From the NCBI GenBank assembly GCA_013995675.1, contig VWRR01000007.1, forward strand, positions 310,001 to 374,000: a stretch of 64,000 bases of DNA. The letters are read 5' to 3'. Positions 21,640-32,186 of this stretch are shown here, piece by piece. The notes under the pieces are model-generated. The model was not told where the DNA came from and made no database searches. It saw only the letters and a list, made by a program, of their open reading frames with translations. The stretch comes from Cyanidiococcus yangmingshanensis. Taxonomy: Eukaryota > Rhodophyta > Bangiophyceae > Cyanidiales > Cyanidiaceae. Both the position numbers and the translations under genes were made by a program. Within the stretch, counting starts at the first letter, position 1. Each line of letters opens with the position of its first letter.

Positions 21640-22286
21640 GCGTGTACGCCCACCGGAGGATCACAGTGTCCATGAAAAGCGATTCCTAGACTCGCTGCTA
21701 GAACGATGCACTCATGTGCGTCATGGACTCGAGATATGATTTCAGGTCGATGGGCACTGATATTGATGGAGAGGCATGTTCGGATATTTCATGGTAGGGC
21801 ACACGATTGTGAACGCTCGTCTTTTGAACGGGAGGCTCAGCGCTTCACTCGTTCATCTACCGATGGAAGCTGGGGTACAGACACGCTTGCAGATCGCACA
21901 AGTTCACGCTGGATTCACAAGGCGAGAGATGCAATATAGGTGCATTGAAATTCATGTAAAAATATGGAGTGTCAGTTGTTGGCCATGGGGTCACAAAGTC
22001 CATGGATAGTATGGTGAACGGCACAGGTGCGTGCATGACAGGAAACCGTCTGACAGGAACGGTGCAGCGGCCTGTCATGGTCACTGGGAGGGTCTCACAC
22101 CCTGGAAAGCCGCTGCATTCTCTACTCGGTCGCTTTTCCGGGGCCGGCGCGCGGATGTATGCTCTGTATCGTGCGCATTTGCTAGCATTGAACTGCGACT
22201 CGACCCAGCGTTGTTTCGAGAGAGCCCCCCTCTACGGATATGCGCAATGTCTCTGCATCATGATATGACGAGGCTGAGCGGTCATT
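21640..22286. other. Intergenic, HMA1 upstream region
   Basis: About 650 bases upstream of HMA1. No gene, repeat or RNA recognised. Confidence 0.45.
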
Positions 22287-22939
22287 TTACGGCAGCTCGA
22301 CATCACCATCCGCTGCTTGAAGAGAGCGCCCGTTCGAGTCGGTCATCGGGTGGGTCGCTTGGGAGATAGGTTGCGGCGCGACTGTTGACTGTGTCGATAA
22401 AGCGTCCACTGGGCGGCTTCCGCTGGACAAGTCCCTGATGCCGCCTGCCGAGGCTGCATTGACGCTCTGTGACTGCATTGCAAGATTGGGTCGTATCGGA
22501 GGCGACGCTCTCGTGAGCGCACAATTGCCATCGATCATCATCTCTTGATTGGAGGCGACGACAGCAGGTTGAGGTTTCGCCGCTCGCATCGAGTTCGGTA
22601 ATTGCATCACGGGCCCAATGGCGTGCTCCTTGGCTGTCGTTCTGTCGAAGGGCGTCTCCTGCGGTGACATCTCTCGGAGCGGTCGCCTTCTCGGTTGGCG
22701 TGTTCTTAGCCACCAGATGCCAGGGCCGTGGCTCGCTGCGATCCACCAGTGGCAACGAATGGGGATGCGTTTGCGTTGGTCACGCCCCTCAGTGCTTCCG
22801 GTGCCTATCGAGCACGGTGTATTCGTGAAGAACAAGCCCGGGCCACGAGAGGACGCAATCGACCAATATGGCCGCTTTGAGACACTTCAGTTCCACCTGA
22901 CAGCTCTCTGGTCCCGTTCCCTGGAGCACAGGCGCATGG
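22287..22939 (-). other. Possible C-terminal continuation of the RFTS gene
   Basis: Just past the RFTS-gene stop, the minus strand stays open in shifted frames. One runs about 57 codons beyond the stop (starting NGNVANDHAPVLQG). Another, 22287-22835, encodes a Ser/Gln/Pro/Ala-rich low-complexity tail (for example NLAMQSQSVNAASAGGIRD). In a window with many one-base excesses this may be the real protein end. Equally it may be chance open frame. No domain recognised. Confidence 0.25.
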
Positions 22940-25463
22940 TCATTGGCCACATTGCCGTTTGCCTATATGGTGATCCCATTTGATGAGAATCTTTGGGGGT
23001 ATAGCGGCGACACGTTCGCGGTTTTGTTGACGCATCCGCTGAGCCGCTCGTTGCTGTCGCCGCTGGAGACGCGCTCGTTCGCGCTGAGCTGCAGCCTCAA
23101 TTTCACGACGGAGGCGACGCATGAAGGCATTGTCGCGCATCTCTGGTCGATCCAGCATCTCTGCTTGTTGAACGAGGAACTGAGCTTCTTCGATAATTTC
23201 CTCAGGAGTATAACCTCGCATTTCGCCATAGGGCAAAGCAAGCAGTTTGCTGAGATTCCGGAAACTACATGCTTTGGAGTTTGGAAACGATGCACAGAGG
23301 ATACTGACTCGGATCGCGAGTTCAAACTTCCGCCTGGTGGTCACATAATGCGGTTCATGGGACGGATGCGGCGTGACCAACTTGTACCACGCCCGATCTG
23401 TCCGAATCCATATACACACCTCACCGTAGTCAATGCACCACTCGAGGATGCGACCCGTGCGAATCATGATTGGCCGTAGCTTCACACTACCTGCACCGGA
23501 GCCTGGTACCAAAAGTCCCTCTGCAACAAGCGAGCGAGCTGCCCCGGGCACGGGCGGTCGACGGGCTGCCACTTTCTGGGATGACTGTTCCAATTCCAGC
23601 GAATCGAGGCAAGCATGCTCCCCTGACTCTGCATCCATGATACGGAACCATGTGAGCACTCTGTATGGGAGCGATGCAGTCGCGTCGAGCTTCCCGGCAC
23701 CCTCATTTGCGACGCCATCCTCGACATAACCAGACAAGTTCATCTCGGGCGGAATGTCCTCCTCACAAGTCAGTGTGTTCTCGGCAGAAAGCGAACCAGT
23801 CGCCGAAGAAGCGGCGCGCTCTCCTTGCTCTGCTTCCGGTTGGGTTTCGTTCCGAGCCAGGACTCGTTCGTGCCGACTCTGACGAGCTTCCGCCTCTGCA
23901 CGCTCACGTTCCGCAGCACGAAGAGCCCGTTCAATCTCCAAACGCTGACGCTTGGCCAGGCGCTCTATCCTTTCCAATTCGCGCTGGCGTTCCTGCTTCT
24001 TCCCGCCGTCGCTGGCGCTCCAGTTCTCGCTCTTCCTCTTCGTGTTGCTTCCGAAGCTCCTCTTCCCGCTGCCGTGCGAGTTCCATCTCCTGAACCCTAG
24101 AAGACGTTCGTTTCGTCGCGAGCAAACGTTCAAGGCGTTCTCGCCGCCGACTTAAACGCTCGAGTTTTCGACCGTGCTCCTCCCAAGTCGGAAGGAGTTC
24201 TCGTTCGAGCCATTGACGAAGCGCACGCTCTGACGAGCGTGGACGAGCGTCGTCCAGCTCTTTCATGAGGTCTCGAAGCGACTCTGGTCCTTCGGCAGCT
24301 ACTACCCAACCATACTTGTGTTCCGGTTTTTCGGACTTTCGTCGATGGTTAGCGCTTTTTGCGGTTGGAGCACCTAGCTCCCCAAACCATTCTCTATAAA
24401 GGCGGCAGTTATCATCAAAATACCAGTAGAGTGCACCGTATCGATCCATACCGACCGGCAGAATGCGCAGATCATCATGGCGCAGTTGTCGCAGATCCTT
24501 CACGTACCTGTGATCCTCGTCTGGGTTGCAGAGTACGTACTCACAGAGCGCGTACAGCAATAGGAGCCGTTGGCTCGCACTCAGTTGCAGAAAAGCCTCC
24601 CAGCCACCAGACTCGAGAGTGCTCAACTCTGGAATATTGCCACTCGGGTTGCTGGCGCTGCTCTCCTCCGAGCAGAGCCCGAGAGCCACCATCTCGTCAA
24701 AGTGTTGTCGAAAGAAGCGAACAAAGAGCGGAAACCATATAGAATCCGCCCGCTGAACCCAGTCCGCTCGCTGAAGCGTAGCGGTCGTGCGGCTCGTTCC
24801 CTGCTCGACCTGATGCCCGCTGCTCGAACGAAAACCGACCAAACTTGCCATGATTTCGGCCAGAACTGGAGCAAACTGAGGTGCTTCTAGTGCATGTTCA
24901 AGTTCCATCGGCGTCAAATCCGGTATTCCCAAGCGCTTGGAGAAAACTTGTAACAGTCGCCAGGTCGCCGGTAGTTGCCACATGTCGACAGGTTGCAACT
25001 CCTGCACGCGCCGCCTATCCAAGCCTAAAGACGACACATTGGCCAACGCGCCATTTCCTGAGCATAAAGCCAGTCTCTGCCGCGGCTCCTCACGTTTCAA
25101 CTCCTTTGAGCGTCGTTGCTGGCGCTTGCTTGCCCAGGCAACGTCCTCTTCCGAGACTGCCTCCGAGCTCGATTCCTCACTCTCCGTAGAGAACTGACTC
25201 GAATTCGAACTCAAGGAAAGAGAATCCGCCGGCAAACGCCAGCGCGCCCTCCCGCTCACCACAGAAGTGCTTTCAGAACTCGAGCTGGAGTTGGCTTGTG
25301 TTCTCGAATCGGACAGCCGCTTTGCAGCCCGAGTACGCCGGCGTCGCAACGACTGCCGCTGATCGCTTCTTTCCTCCGTATCGCTCAGCACGTGGCCCTC
25401 GCCTTTCAGCACACCAGAGATGCTCTGCACTGCACGCCGGGCTGCTTTCCGACGAGGTCGCAT
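22940..25463 (-). CDS. Chromatin protein with DDT, WHIM and DNMT1-type RFTS domains, apparent frameshift
   Basis: From the ATG at 25461-25463. First comes a basic, Ser-rich region with acidic Ser/Glu clusters. Next is a DDT-like helical domain (about residues 160-260: MWQLPATWRLLQVFSKRLG...WFPLFVRFFRQHFDEM), then a WHIM-like segment (WEAFLQLSASQRLLLLYALCEYVL, then LPVGMDRYGALYWYFDDNCRLYREW), and a long Arg/Glu coiled coil. The frame then changes: one surplus base in CCC at 24002-24004 lets the coiled coil run on. Last comes an RFTS domain as in DNMT1 (about 23340-23670: LPYRVLTWFRIMDAESGEHACLDSLE, then ILEWCIDYGEVCIWIRTDRAWYKL, then its helical lobe ending EEAQFLVQQAEMLD). No methyltransferase domain follows. 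DDT/WHIM modules belong to ISWI-type remodeller partners; RFTS binds ubiquitylated histone H3 in DNMT1. The role here is inferred: a nuclear histone reader or remodeller subunit. Confidence 0.75.
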
Positions 25464-25650
25464 TTCGAAAAGAGACCGCAATCGTTATTCGAACCGAGGT
25501 TACTTGTAAGAATAGTAACGCTGTTCGCCCGCGCTTCGAAGGCCACCAGTGCACTGTCCAAGATGAGTGTGGCGCGATCCGAGTGGCCATTGGAGACGTC
25601 GATGGGCGCTGCGCGGATCCTGTCGCTGCCGCTGCCGCGAGCACTGTAAA

Positions 25651-25691
25651 AGTGATTATTCATAAATACACGATCAGTAACATCGATGGAT
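25651..25691 (+). repeat. 41-bp direct repeat, copy 1
   Basis: Begins AGTGATTATTCATAAATACA and ends ACATCGATGGAT. It is identical to copy 2 at 25741-25781, with a 90-base period. The spacers after each copy are only partly alike (both contain AGATCT), suggesting a decaying tandem duplication. Confidence 0.9.
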
Positions 25692-25740
25692 ACGTATGGC
25701 CTATTCGGTAATCGATACGAGATCTGAACGGGTCTGCACC

Positions 25741-25781
25741 AGTGATTATTCATAAATACACGATCAGTAACATCGATGGAT
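25741..25781 (+). repeat. 41-bp direct repeat, copy 2
   Basis: Perfect copy of 25651-25691. It lies in the AT-rich divergent promoter region of the RFTS and V-ATPase c'' genes and contains the palindrome ATCGAT. Confidence 0.9.
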
Positions 25782-26104
25782 CAGCGGTGTATCATACTGA
25801 ATCATTACCAGATCTAAAACAGAGTAACGACTTCCAAGGAATAATCTATATCAGATGTGCTACTATAAAAAACTCTGTGGAGCAATCGAGCTCTTTATAG
25901 CATGAACAAAAACGATTTTCGTGTTTCGATTCTTTTCATGACGCCTGAGACGAGTGCCACGCGGCCTCGACAGGCTGTGGAATCAGTGCCGCTCGTGCGA
26001 ATCCCTTGCTGGCCATTGGCCAAGTTGAATGGCACGGCCGTAGCGTCGCTCTCGCGCTTGCCTGCCAGTTGCCAGAACCTGTGCGTTGCATAGACCCTGG
26101 GTTT

Positions 26105-26683
26105 ATGGACGGTGTCGTGCCTGTGCACTGCCTCTGGCGATGGTTCCTTCCAGACTGCTTGGAACTGTTTGGGGATCTGTTTGGACAGATCTCGCCTTAC
26201 TGGTTTGCTTATGTAGGGGTGGCGTTCGCCATCGGTCTATCAGTGTTGGGCGCGGCTTGGGGAATTTTCGTCACCGGGTCATCGCTTGTAGGTGCCTCTA
26301 TTCACGCTCCGAGGATAACGTCGAAGAACCTGGTATCGGTTATTTTTTGTGAGGCGGTGGCCATCTATGGGATCATTGTAGCGATCGTCATGGCCACGCG
26401 AATCGGGTACAGTGCACACGCTGAGACGGATACGGTGACCAAGTACGGCGGCTATGCACTTTTCGCGGCGGGACTGGTGGTTGGCCTCAGCAACCTCTTC
26501 TGTGGTCTCAGTATTGGCGTCACTGGGAGTAGCTGTGCGCTTGCGGATGCCCAGGATGCGACGCTTTTCGTGAAACTGCTGATCGTCGAAATTTTCGCCT
26601 CGGCGCTTGGTTTATTTGGAGTGATCGCCGGGATTATTATCAGTTCCAAGGCAAGCCTGGGTGGCGGTGGCAGTAACGGCTAG
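26105..26683 (+). CDS. VMA16: V-type H+-ATPase proteolipid subunit c'' (VMA16/ATP6V0B)
   Basis: A proton-carrying rotor-ring subunit of the vacuolar ATPase V0 sector. Seen from ATG 26105: an N-terminal hydrophobic leader, then four membrane helices; PYWFAYVGVAFAIGLSVLGAAWGIFVTG; the first essential glutamate in VIFCEAVAIYGIIVAIVMA; LFAAGLVVGLSNLFCGLSIGVTG; and the second carboxylate helix KLLIVEIFASALGLFGVIAGIII. The c''-type order and the extra N-terminal helix separate it from subunit c. The upstream frame to 26006 is open, but the added 33 residues look unlike the family. The catalytic A subunit of the same pump lies 19.5 kb downstream. Confidence 0.93.
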   Translation: MDGVVPVHCLWRWFLPDCLELFGDLFGQISPYWFAYVGVAFAIGLSVLGAAWGIFVTGSSLVGASIHAPRITSKNLVSVIFCEAVAIYGIIVAIVMATRIGYSAHAETDTVTKYGGYALFAAGLVVGLSNLFCGLSIGVTGSSCALADAQDATLFVKLLIVEIFASALGLFGVIAGIIISSKASLGGGGSNG

Positions 26684-26987
26684 CGCTGGCGACTCCGTCC
26701 AGACCTGCCACCGATGCACACCCCGGAGACAGCCATTCGGGGCATCCATTCGTGATGGGATTCGAGCTCGTGGGTGCTTCAGTTGAACAACTCTAAATGC
26801 TTGCGTGTACGGCACTTTATGATGCTGAAAATTCTGATTTGCAAGATCGAACATCCTCGAACGCGAGACTGGCGCTTTGGTCTCTGGTTTCCCGTATGCG
26901 TCGAATGGGTCCGGCGAGCACCCGGGTCGAGCGTCGCACTCGAGAAACGGAAATGCGCTCCCAAGGATTCACGGCAGGACATGAAGG

Positions 26988-28520
26988 TCATCTGCTTGAC
27001 ATGCCTGCATCAGCAGCGCCGTTCATCTTTTGCGCGGTTGCACGCAAGATTTCCAATACCAAGATGGGGATTGTTTCGTCGAGAAGCAGCAGAAGCGCTG
27101 AGGGAAACGGGATGACCACTTCAGGTTCACCGAGCAGAATTCTTGAAACTGCGCACCTAGCGAGATCGGACAAAGAGTCCCGAGTCGGCGACGCGAATGC
27201 ACGAGCCGAGGGCGTCCCAGACGTCGACGCCACCGAGGACGTGTTCGACAGAGATGCAGCCGCTGAGGACCGCGTTGATTCAGTACTGGACCACGCCATC
27301 ATGCACTCTGTGAGTATGCTATCAGGCTCGATCGCGTACGCGGCTGGTACGGTGATGGACGAAATATGCTTGTGCATTGGACGCGCAACGCGGCGTTCAC
27401 TCAAGGCGTGTCTGCGGACCGCGCGCCAAGCATTCTCCAACCAAACCCACGGATGTAGAGGATAACCGATCCGTCTTGTTGTTCCTGTGACGTAGACGAC
27501 ATGGCCATGTTCTCCAATCAGCTCGCTGGCAACAGAGCCAGCGAGTATGATGCGGCGATAAGATATATCAGTGGCCATTCGAATGATATCAAAGCGCGAG
27601 CCATGATTAGACGAGGGAGACTGGATAACGCGAGCGCTCGACATCAAGTCTTTCGTCAGCAACGAGTCCGCTTGACTCTCCAACGCTGCTGCAATCACCA
27701 CCATGTCAAAAGCGCCGAGCTCTTCGCGCAGGGCCAATACGGACTGGCGAATCGTCGGGCTCTGCAGATCCAAATCAACGAGATGAAGCAGTCGGAAATG
27801 CACGTTGTCTGTGAGTGCGGTGCATGAAGCTCGAGCATCCTCAAGGGCATCCAGGCGAGTATCCACCCAGCCTATCTGAATGGCGGGTGAGCTCGTGTGG
27901 ATGTCGACTGTATTTGTCTTGCTCGCAGGCAAAGCGCCGGAACACATTTCTGCGGCGATTTGACGAAGCAACGGTGCATTTGCACCTCCTATGAAACAGA
28001 CTCGACGCGGCCAGCTGGGCTCTGCCCAAAGCGTTTGCTTTTTCCATCTTGGTAACAGACGAACAAATGCGTAGATAATGGGTGATAGGAGCGCTACAAG
28101 AATCAGCACCAGTAATCGCAAACCGATGGTCAACATAAACCAGGCATACTCTGTAAAGTATCGACGCAGCATGGGTCCGCGTAACGCGAACAACTCGCTC
28201 AGCAACGCCCGAGTGCGGCGCAGAAACAAGCGCGAACGGTGCTTGATCGTTGCCACCATACCATGAGCTCCTGCGGTGCTTTTTTGTGCAGAAGCATCAC
28301 GTTCTTGACCCTGACTTTCTTCTTGAGTGCTCTGTTCCTGTGTTGGCTCCGAGCTCGGCAACGACTGTGACGCTGATCGATCTCTCGGCTCGTCGTTGCA
28401 ACTCACCAGCCAACGACGACGCGCTCTCAACCAAGCTGCTCGAGCGAGATTCTCGTAACGCCAGCAAATCCCACCTGATGATCGCGATGCACCCTCCTTT
28501 TTTTGGAGTGGTCTTCGCAT
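26988..28520 (-). CDS. Membrane-anchored divergent short-chain dehydrogenase-like protein
   Basis: From the ATG at 28518-28520 (another is at 28257-28259). An Arg-rich N terminus is followed by a strong hydrophobic segment (WFMLTIGLRLLVLILVALLSPIIYAFV). Then comes a Rossmann-like unit: VCFIGGANAPLLRQIAAEM in place of TGxxxGIG, FDMVVIAAA in place of NNAG, IILAGSVASELIGEHGHVVYVTGT as the central strand, and ISSITVPAAYAIEPDSI where SDRs have V-PG-V-T. The catalytic YxxxK is not obvious (YPLHPWVW at that place). The C terminus has a second hydrophobic patch. The overall layout resembles ER 3-ketodihydrosphingosine reductase (TSC10/KDSR), but the motif decay makes activity uncertain. Ser-rich insert at about 27190-27260. 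Confidence 0.5.
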   Translation of the reverse strand: MRRPLQKKEGASRSSGGICWRYENLARAAWLRARRRWLVSCNDEPRDRSASQSLPSSEPTQEQSTQEESQGQERDASAQKSTAGAHGMVATIKHRSRLFLRRTRALLSELFALRGPMLRRYFTEYAWFMLTIGLRLLVLILVALLSPIIYAFVRLLPRWKKQTLWAEPSWPRRVCFIGGANAPLLRQIAAEMCSGALPASKTNTVDIHTSSPAIQIGWVDTRLDALEDARASCTALTDNVHFRLLHLVDLDLQSPTIRQSVLALREELGAFDMVVIAAALESQADSLLTKDLMSSARVIQSPSSNHGSRFDIIRMATDISYRRIILAGSVASELIGEHGHVVYVTGTTRRIGYPLHPWVWLENAWRAVRRHALSERRVARPMHKHISSITVPAAYAIEPDSILTECMMAWSSTESTRSSAAASLSNTSSVASTSGTPSARAFASPTRDSLSDLARCAVSRILLGEPEVVIPFPSALLLLLDETIPILVLEILRATAQKMNGAADAGMSSR

Positions 28521-28916
28521 CGCCGAAGGAGCATAGCGCTCGCGAGTTGGAGGACGCACCGAGGACCTCCGCCAACAGCATGCTAGCTGTGTTTGATTCG
28601 GCGGTCGATTCGAAAGACTCAGACACCTTGTCAGACTAGCAAACGATGTATCACCTGAACAACGATCTGTCTTTCGTAGTTTCAGTCTCCATGACTGGTC
28701 GCAAATGCACCCTCTGGCCGGGGGTACGCTCAAGACCCGACTCGCAAGACGGCACAGCACCAAGCGTTTCAACGCGAGACGAGCGGCCGTTTCGACAGTC
28801 TCAGTTGGCGCGCTTTAACGTTGGCCAGCAACCTTGAGCGCTTCTCTGCAGCACTTGAGTGGTGCTTTTGGTTTCTTTGATGAAACTGGCTCGAAGACGA
28901 GCTCATCAACGAATCA

Positions 28917-31900
28917 ATGATGAGGAGCAGCACCCGAATCTGGAGCTACAGCTTGCAGAGCCACCGATCTGCGGAGGCAGTGGAAGCCCAGCTTGTTGCG
29001 GTTTTGCTCAAGTTCTGGGAGAATCCTCTGCAAGGCGCCCTAGGAGAGACGAACGCGAACTTGAAAGCGTGGCACTCGAGTGATTTTGTCTGCGTACATC
29101 AATATCAGGACTACTGGCTTCGGCGTATTGAAAATGAGTGGATTGCATCGGTTCAGGCTGGTGCATCGCTTTGCGAGCGAGAAGGTTTCTGGCTTGGTTC
29201 GGTTCGTTCGCTGGAGCCAGGCTGTGCAGACTATGCCGATCGAGTCGTTCTGGAATGGGCCTTGTCGACAGATGCACCTGCCCAGCTAGACGCTTCTGAT
29301 GTGCTCTTTGTTTCGGTGATGACTGATGGAAAAGAGGGTACCAGTGCTCGTTGCGGTTTCCCAGCAGTGCGACTGACGCGAACGACGGAGCCGTCGCTCG
29401 CTCGGAACGTGGTCACATATGGTGCTTGGATTCCACACAAGGCGCTTGGTGAACGCATGTTGGCGACACCGCAATGCCGTCTATGGCGTGCATTTGTAGA
29501 CGAGCATGAGTGGCGAGCTGGATTAATGCCTTTTCAACGGCAGTTCATGGCAGTGACTCGACTAGGTCAGATCTATCGACCTCTGATGCATGTGCTGGTG
29601 CAGCCAGCGCAGTGTTTCAGTCGTCAACGATGCTTGCCCGATTATGCGAATACCGAGACCCAAGCTTTGAGTCGAATGTCGGTTGCGATCCCTCGGAGGG
29701 AATTGACTGTGTCGACTTGCGCTCGCCACGAGGATTCGCTCAGCGACGCACTGAATGCAAGTCAGTCCCGAGCCGTAACATGTATTCTTCGATCGCGTCC
29801 TGGAGATGTGACGCTGGTCGTGGGCCCACCGGGAACCGGAAAGACGAGCACCATTGTTGCAGCCCTGATTCGACTCGTCGATGAGGAGCCCACGCCGCGT
29901 ATACTGGTGTGCGCACCTTCGAACAATACGGTGCGGCTACTGTTGGCCGAATTTCGGCAACGCACAGCACTTTCGAGGACAGTGAAAGTTGCCTGGCTGC
30001 AAGCACAGAGCCAGCGACAGAGACCCACTGGTGCTGCGTCGAGAGAAGATGCAAAACGGCATGAGAACGCACATGTAGAAGAATCATCCGTGAAAGACGC
30101 GGAGATCGTCTTTGTGACGCTCAACAGCGCTGCAGGACTAGGCGTGCAAGGCACTGGCTTGATGAATGAGCGCGCGTTCCAATACATCATTGTCGATGAA
30201 GCATCCCAGGCCGTCGAGCCAGATACGCTGATTCCGCTGATTCTCTACTCACTGATTCCAGGAGATCGATGCCTACAAGGGTCCGCGGGAGCCAAGACCC
30301 GATCACCGGGGAGGCTGATTCTCGTTGGCGACGCACGACAACTACCGGCCACTGTGCGCTCTCGATGGAATCAGCTGGCTGGATACGAGAAATCGCTTTT
30401 CGAACGGCTTTGTGAGGCCGCAGAACGCACAAACTATGCTGGGCTCTGTTGGTTAGAGGAGCAGTATCGGATGCATCCTTCGATTGCAGCATTTCCGTCG
30501 CACTTTTTCTACGCCAATCGCTTACGAACTGCTCCCCAGGCGCAATTGTCTGCTCTCGCGGAGGAGTCGCCTGTGCACCTCATTGATCTCTCCGACGATG
30601 CGAGCCATCGGGAGATCCGCGTGGGAACAAGTCTGGCGAACCCGTACGAGGCGAATCGTCTCGTGGGATGGCTTGCGGAATACGCTGTCAAGCTCGCCAA
30701 CTCCGAAAAACCTCAATGGTCGGTTCTGCTTTTGACGCCATATCGGGCGCAAGTAAGCTATCTCGAGGATGGATTGCGACGTCGCAAGCTCATATCCGAG
30801 TCTGCGACTGAGTCGAACGGAATTCCAGACAAGATTGAGTACCGTGTTTCCACGATTGACGGCGCGCAGGGGGCGGAAGCGGATGTCGTCATTCTCAGTC
30901 CGGTTCGCAGCGCTCGTCGCGACAACTCCACCAACGGAGTTACCGGTCATGGGAACATAGGCTTTGTCGCCGATACGCGTCGGTTGAATGTGGCATTGAC
31001 GAGAGCGCGTTTCATGCTTGTGTTCGGCGGCGATCTGGCCACGCTGGCGAGCTGCTCTTGCCTCTACGCAGCCTGGTTCGCTTTCCTGTGTCGTCATGGG
31101 ATCGTTTCCGACAGCGAACGCTTTTGCAAACGGCTGAAGACCTTCTACCGTGAACTCGAATCCGACAGCGTCGCCGCAGTAGAAACGCCAAGCATCAGCG
31201 CATCACCGCGCGCTGGTGTACGCTCAGCGGATGACGCTGACGAGCATAGTCCCAAAAGGAGAGCGCGAACAAGTACCTACTCATGCCCCGTATGCCGGCT
31301 CGCATCTGCTCGTATCGCAGCCGCAATGGCTTACAAACGGCCGCTGGATCTCAGTCAGGGCATCTCGTCGTCGGGAACCAGCCCCACCGCGCGTCTTCCA
31401 GCAACCATCGCATCCAGCCAACAAGGGAGAATCAAACGCTCTCAGAAGGATGCTCGCGTGGCAGCGGCACGCGCAGAAGAGGCTGCATCGAGACTCGTTC
31501 AATCTGACAACGACGATGACGAATCCACGGATTCTCGGCATCTACTGAGAGGATTTCGATCATACGGAATTCGTCGGCAGCGTCACGACAAAAGTCGCCC
31601 GCATTGCAGCCACCTCTCGCGAGCATCTCTGAGGTATTCGACGCGAAGCGCCCCAGAACTGGATGCCCCCGGGCGAGCCCACGGCGGACACGTGTCCGTC
31701 CCGTCTCGTCTCCGCCAAGCGACGAACTGGAAAAGGGCGGGCCCGGCATTGCAGTCGCCGAACGATTCGAATAAGACGATCGATTCCTGGCGCCAACAAG
31801 GACGTGACTCGGCAAGCAGCACGTATCACGATGCACATCCACCTAGCTCAAGAGTCCGGATGCAGACGACAATGAACAGGTCGCAGGGCCCGAGGATGAA

Positions 31901-32186
31901 GCAGCTGGTGCTATCCGGGCCTCTGGACCGTTTTCGTGAACGTCGAGCACCGGCTCGTTCTGTTGCTCGGGAATCGACGGCTGTGCAACGTTTCGCTGCA
32001 AGATTCGAGAGCCAGGAAACCGGTGCTTCTGGTACGATGGGTGTGACGAGTGTATCGGAAATGCGTCGCATTCCTGGCGGTCCATTGAAAAGGCCCTTCA
32101 TGGCAGCGACGGACCTTTCCGATAAAGCGTATGGCATCGGGGATGTGTTCGGGCTGCAGTCACGAATGACTTCAAGGACGCCATGA
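28917..32186 (+). CDS. SEN1/UPF1-like superfamily 1 RNA-DNA helicase
   Basis: A 1089-residue SF1B helicase of the senataxin/MAA3 group, which resolves RNA-DNA hybrids and ends transcription. Seen in order: motif I GPPGTGKTST (about residue 303); Ia ILVCAPSNNTVRLLL; motif II DEASQAVEPDTLIPL (about 427); motif III LVGDARQLPATV; motif IV region EEQYRMHPSIAAFP; motif V VSTIDGAQGAEADVVILSPVRS (about 643); motif VI RRLNVALTRAR (about 688). Residues 1-300 form the 1B/stalk-type N-terminal part. From about 740 on the protein is Arg/Ser-rich and low in complexity, probably disordered and nucleic-acid-binding. Start: ATG at 28917. Subfamily assignment (SEN1 versus other UPF1-like) is by motif similarity only. 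Confidence 0.9.
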   Translation: MMRSSTRIWSYSLQSHRSAEAVEAQLVAVLLKFWENPLQGALGETNANLKAWHSSDFVCVHQYQDYWLRRIENEWIASVQAGASLCEREGFWLGSVRSLEPGCADYADRVVLEWALSTDAPAQLDASDVLFVSVMTDGKEGTSARCGFPAVRLTRTTEPSLARNVVTYGAWIPHKALGERMLATPQCRLWRAFVDEHEWRAGLMPFQRQFMAVTRLGQIYRPLMHVLVQPAQCFSRQRCLPDYANTETQALSRMSVAIPRRELTVSTCARHEDSLSDALNASQSRAVTCILRSRPGDVTLVVGPPGTGKTSTIVAALIRLVDEEPTPRILVCAPSNNTVRLLLAEFRQRTALSRTVKVAWLQAQSQRQRPTGAASREDAKRHENAHVEESSVKDAEIVFVTLNSAAGLGVQGTGLMNERAFQYIIVDEASQAVEPDTLIPLILYSLIPGDRCLQGSAGAKTRSPGRLILVGDARQLPATVRSRWNQLAGYEKSLFERLCEAAERTNYAGLCWLEEQYRMHPSIAAFPSHFFYANRLRTAPQAQLSALAEESPVHLIDLSDDASHREIRVGTSLANPYEANRLVGWLAEYAVKLANSEKPQWSVLLLTPYRAQVSYLEDGLRRRKLISESATESNGIPDKIEYRVSTIDGAQGAEADVVILSPVRSARRDNSTNGVTGHGNIGFVADTRRLNVALTRARFMLVFGGDLATLASCSCLYAAWFAFLCRHGIVSDSERFCKRLKTFYRELESDSVAAVETPSISASPRAGVRSADDADEHSPKRRARTSTYSCPVCRLASARIAAAMAYKRPLDLSQGISSSGTSPTARLPATIASSQQGRIKRSQKDARVAAARAEEAASRLVQSDNDDDESTDSRHLLRGFRSYGIRRQRHDKSRPHCSHLSRASLRYSTRSAPELDAPGRAHGGHVSVPSRLRQATNWKRAGPALQSPNDSNKTIDSWRQQGRDSASSTYHDAHPPSSRVRMQTTMNRSQGPRMKQLVLSGPLDRFRERRAPARSVARESTAVQRFAARFESQETGASGTMGVTSVSEMRRIPGGPLKRPFMAATDLSDKAYGIGDVFGLQSRMTSRTP

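Larger units (their letters stand above)
25464..26104. promoter_or_regulatory. Bidirectional upstream region of RFTS gene and V-ATPase c''
   Basis: About 640 bases between divergent starts. The middle (25650-25900) is clearly more AT-rich than its surroundings and contains the 41-bp direct repeat listed separately. It is presumed to carry both promoters; no specific core elements can be assigned. Confidence 0.5.
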
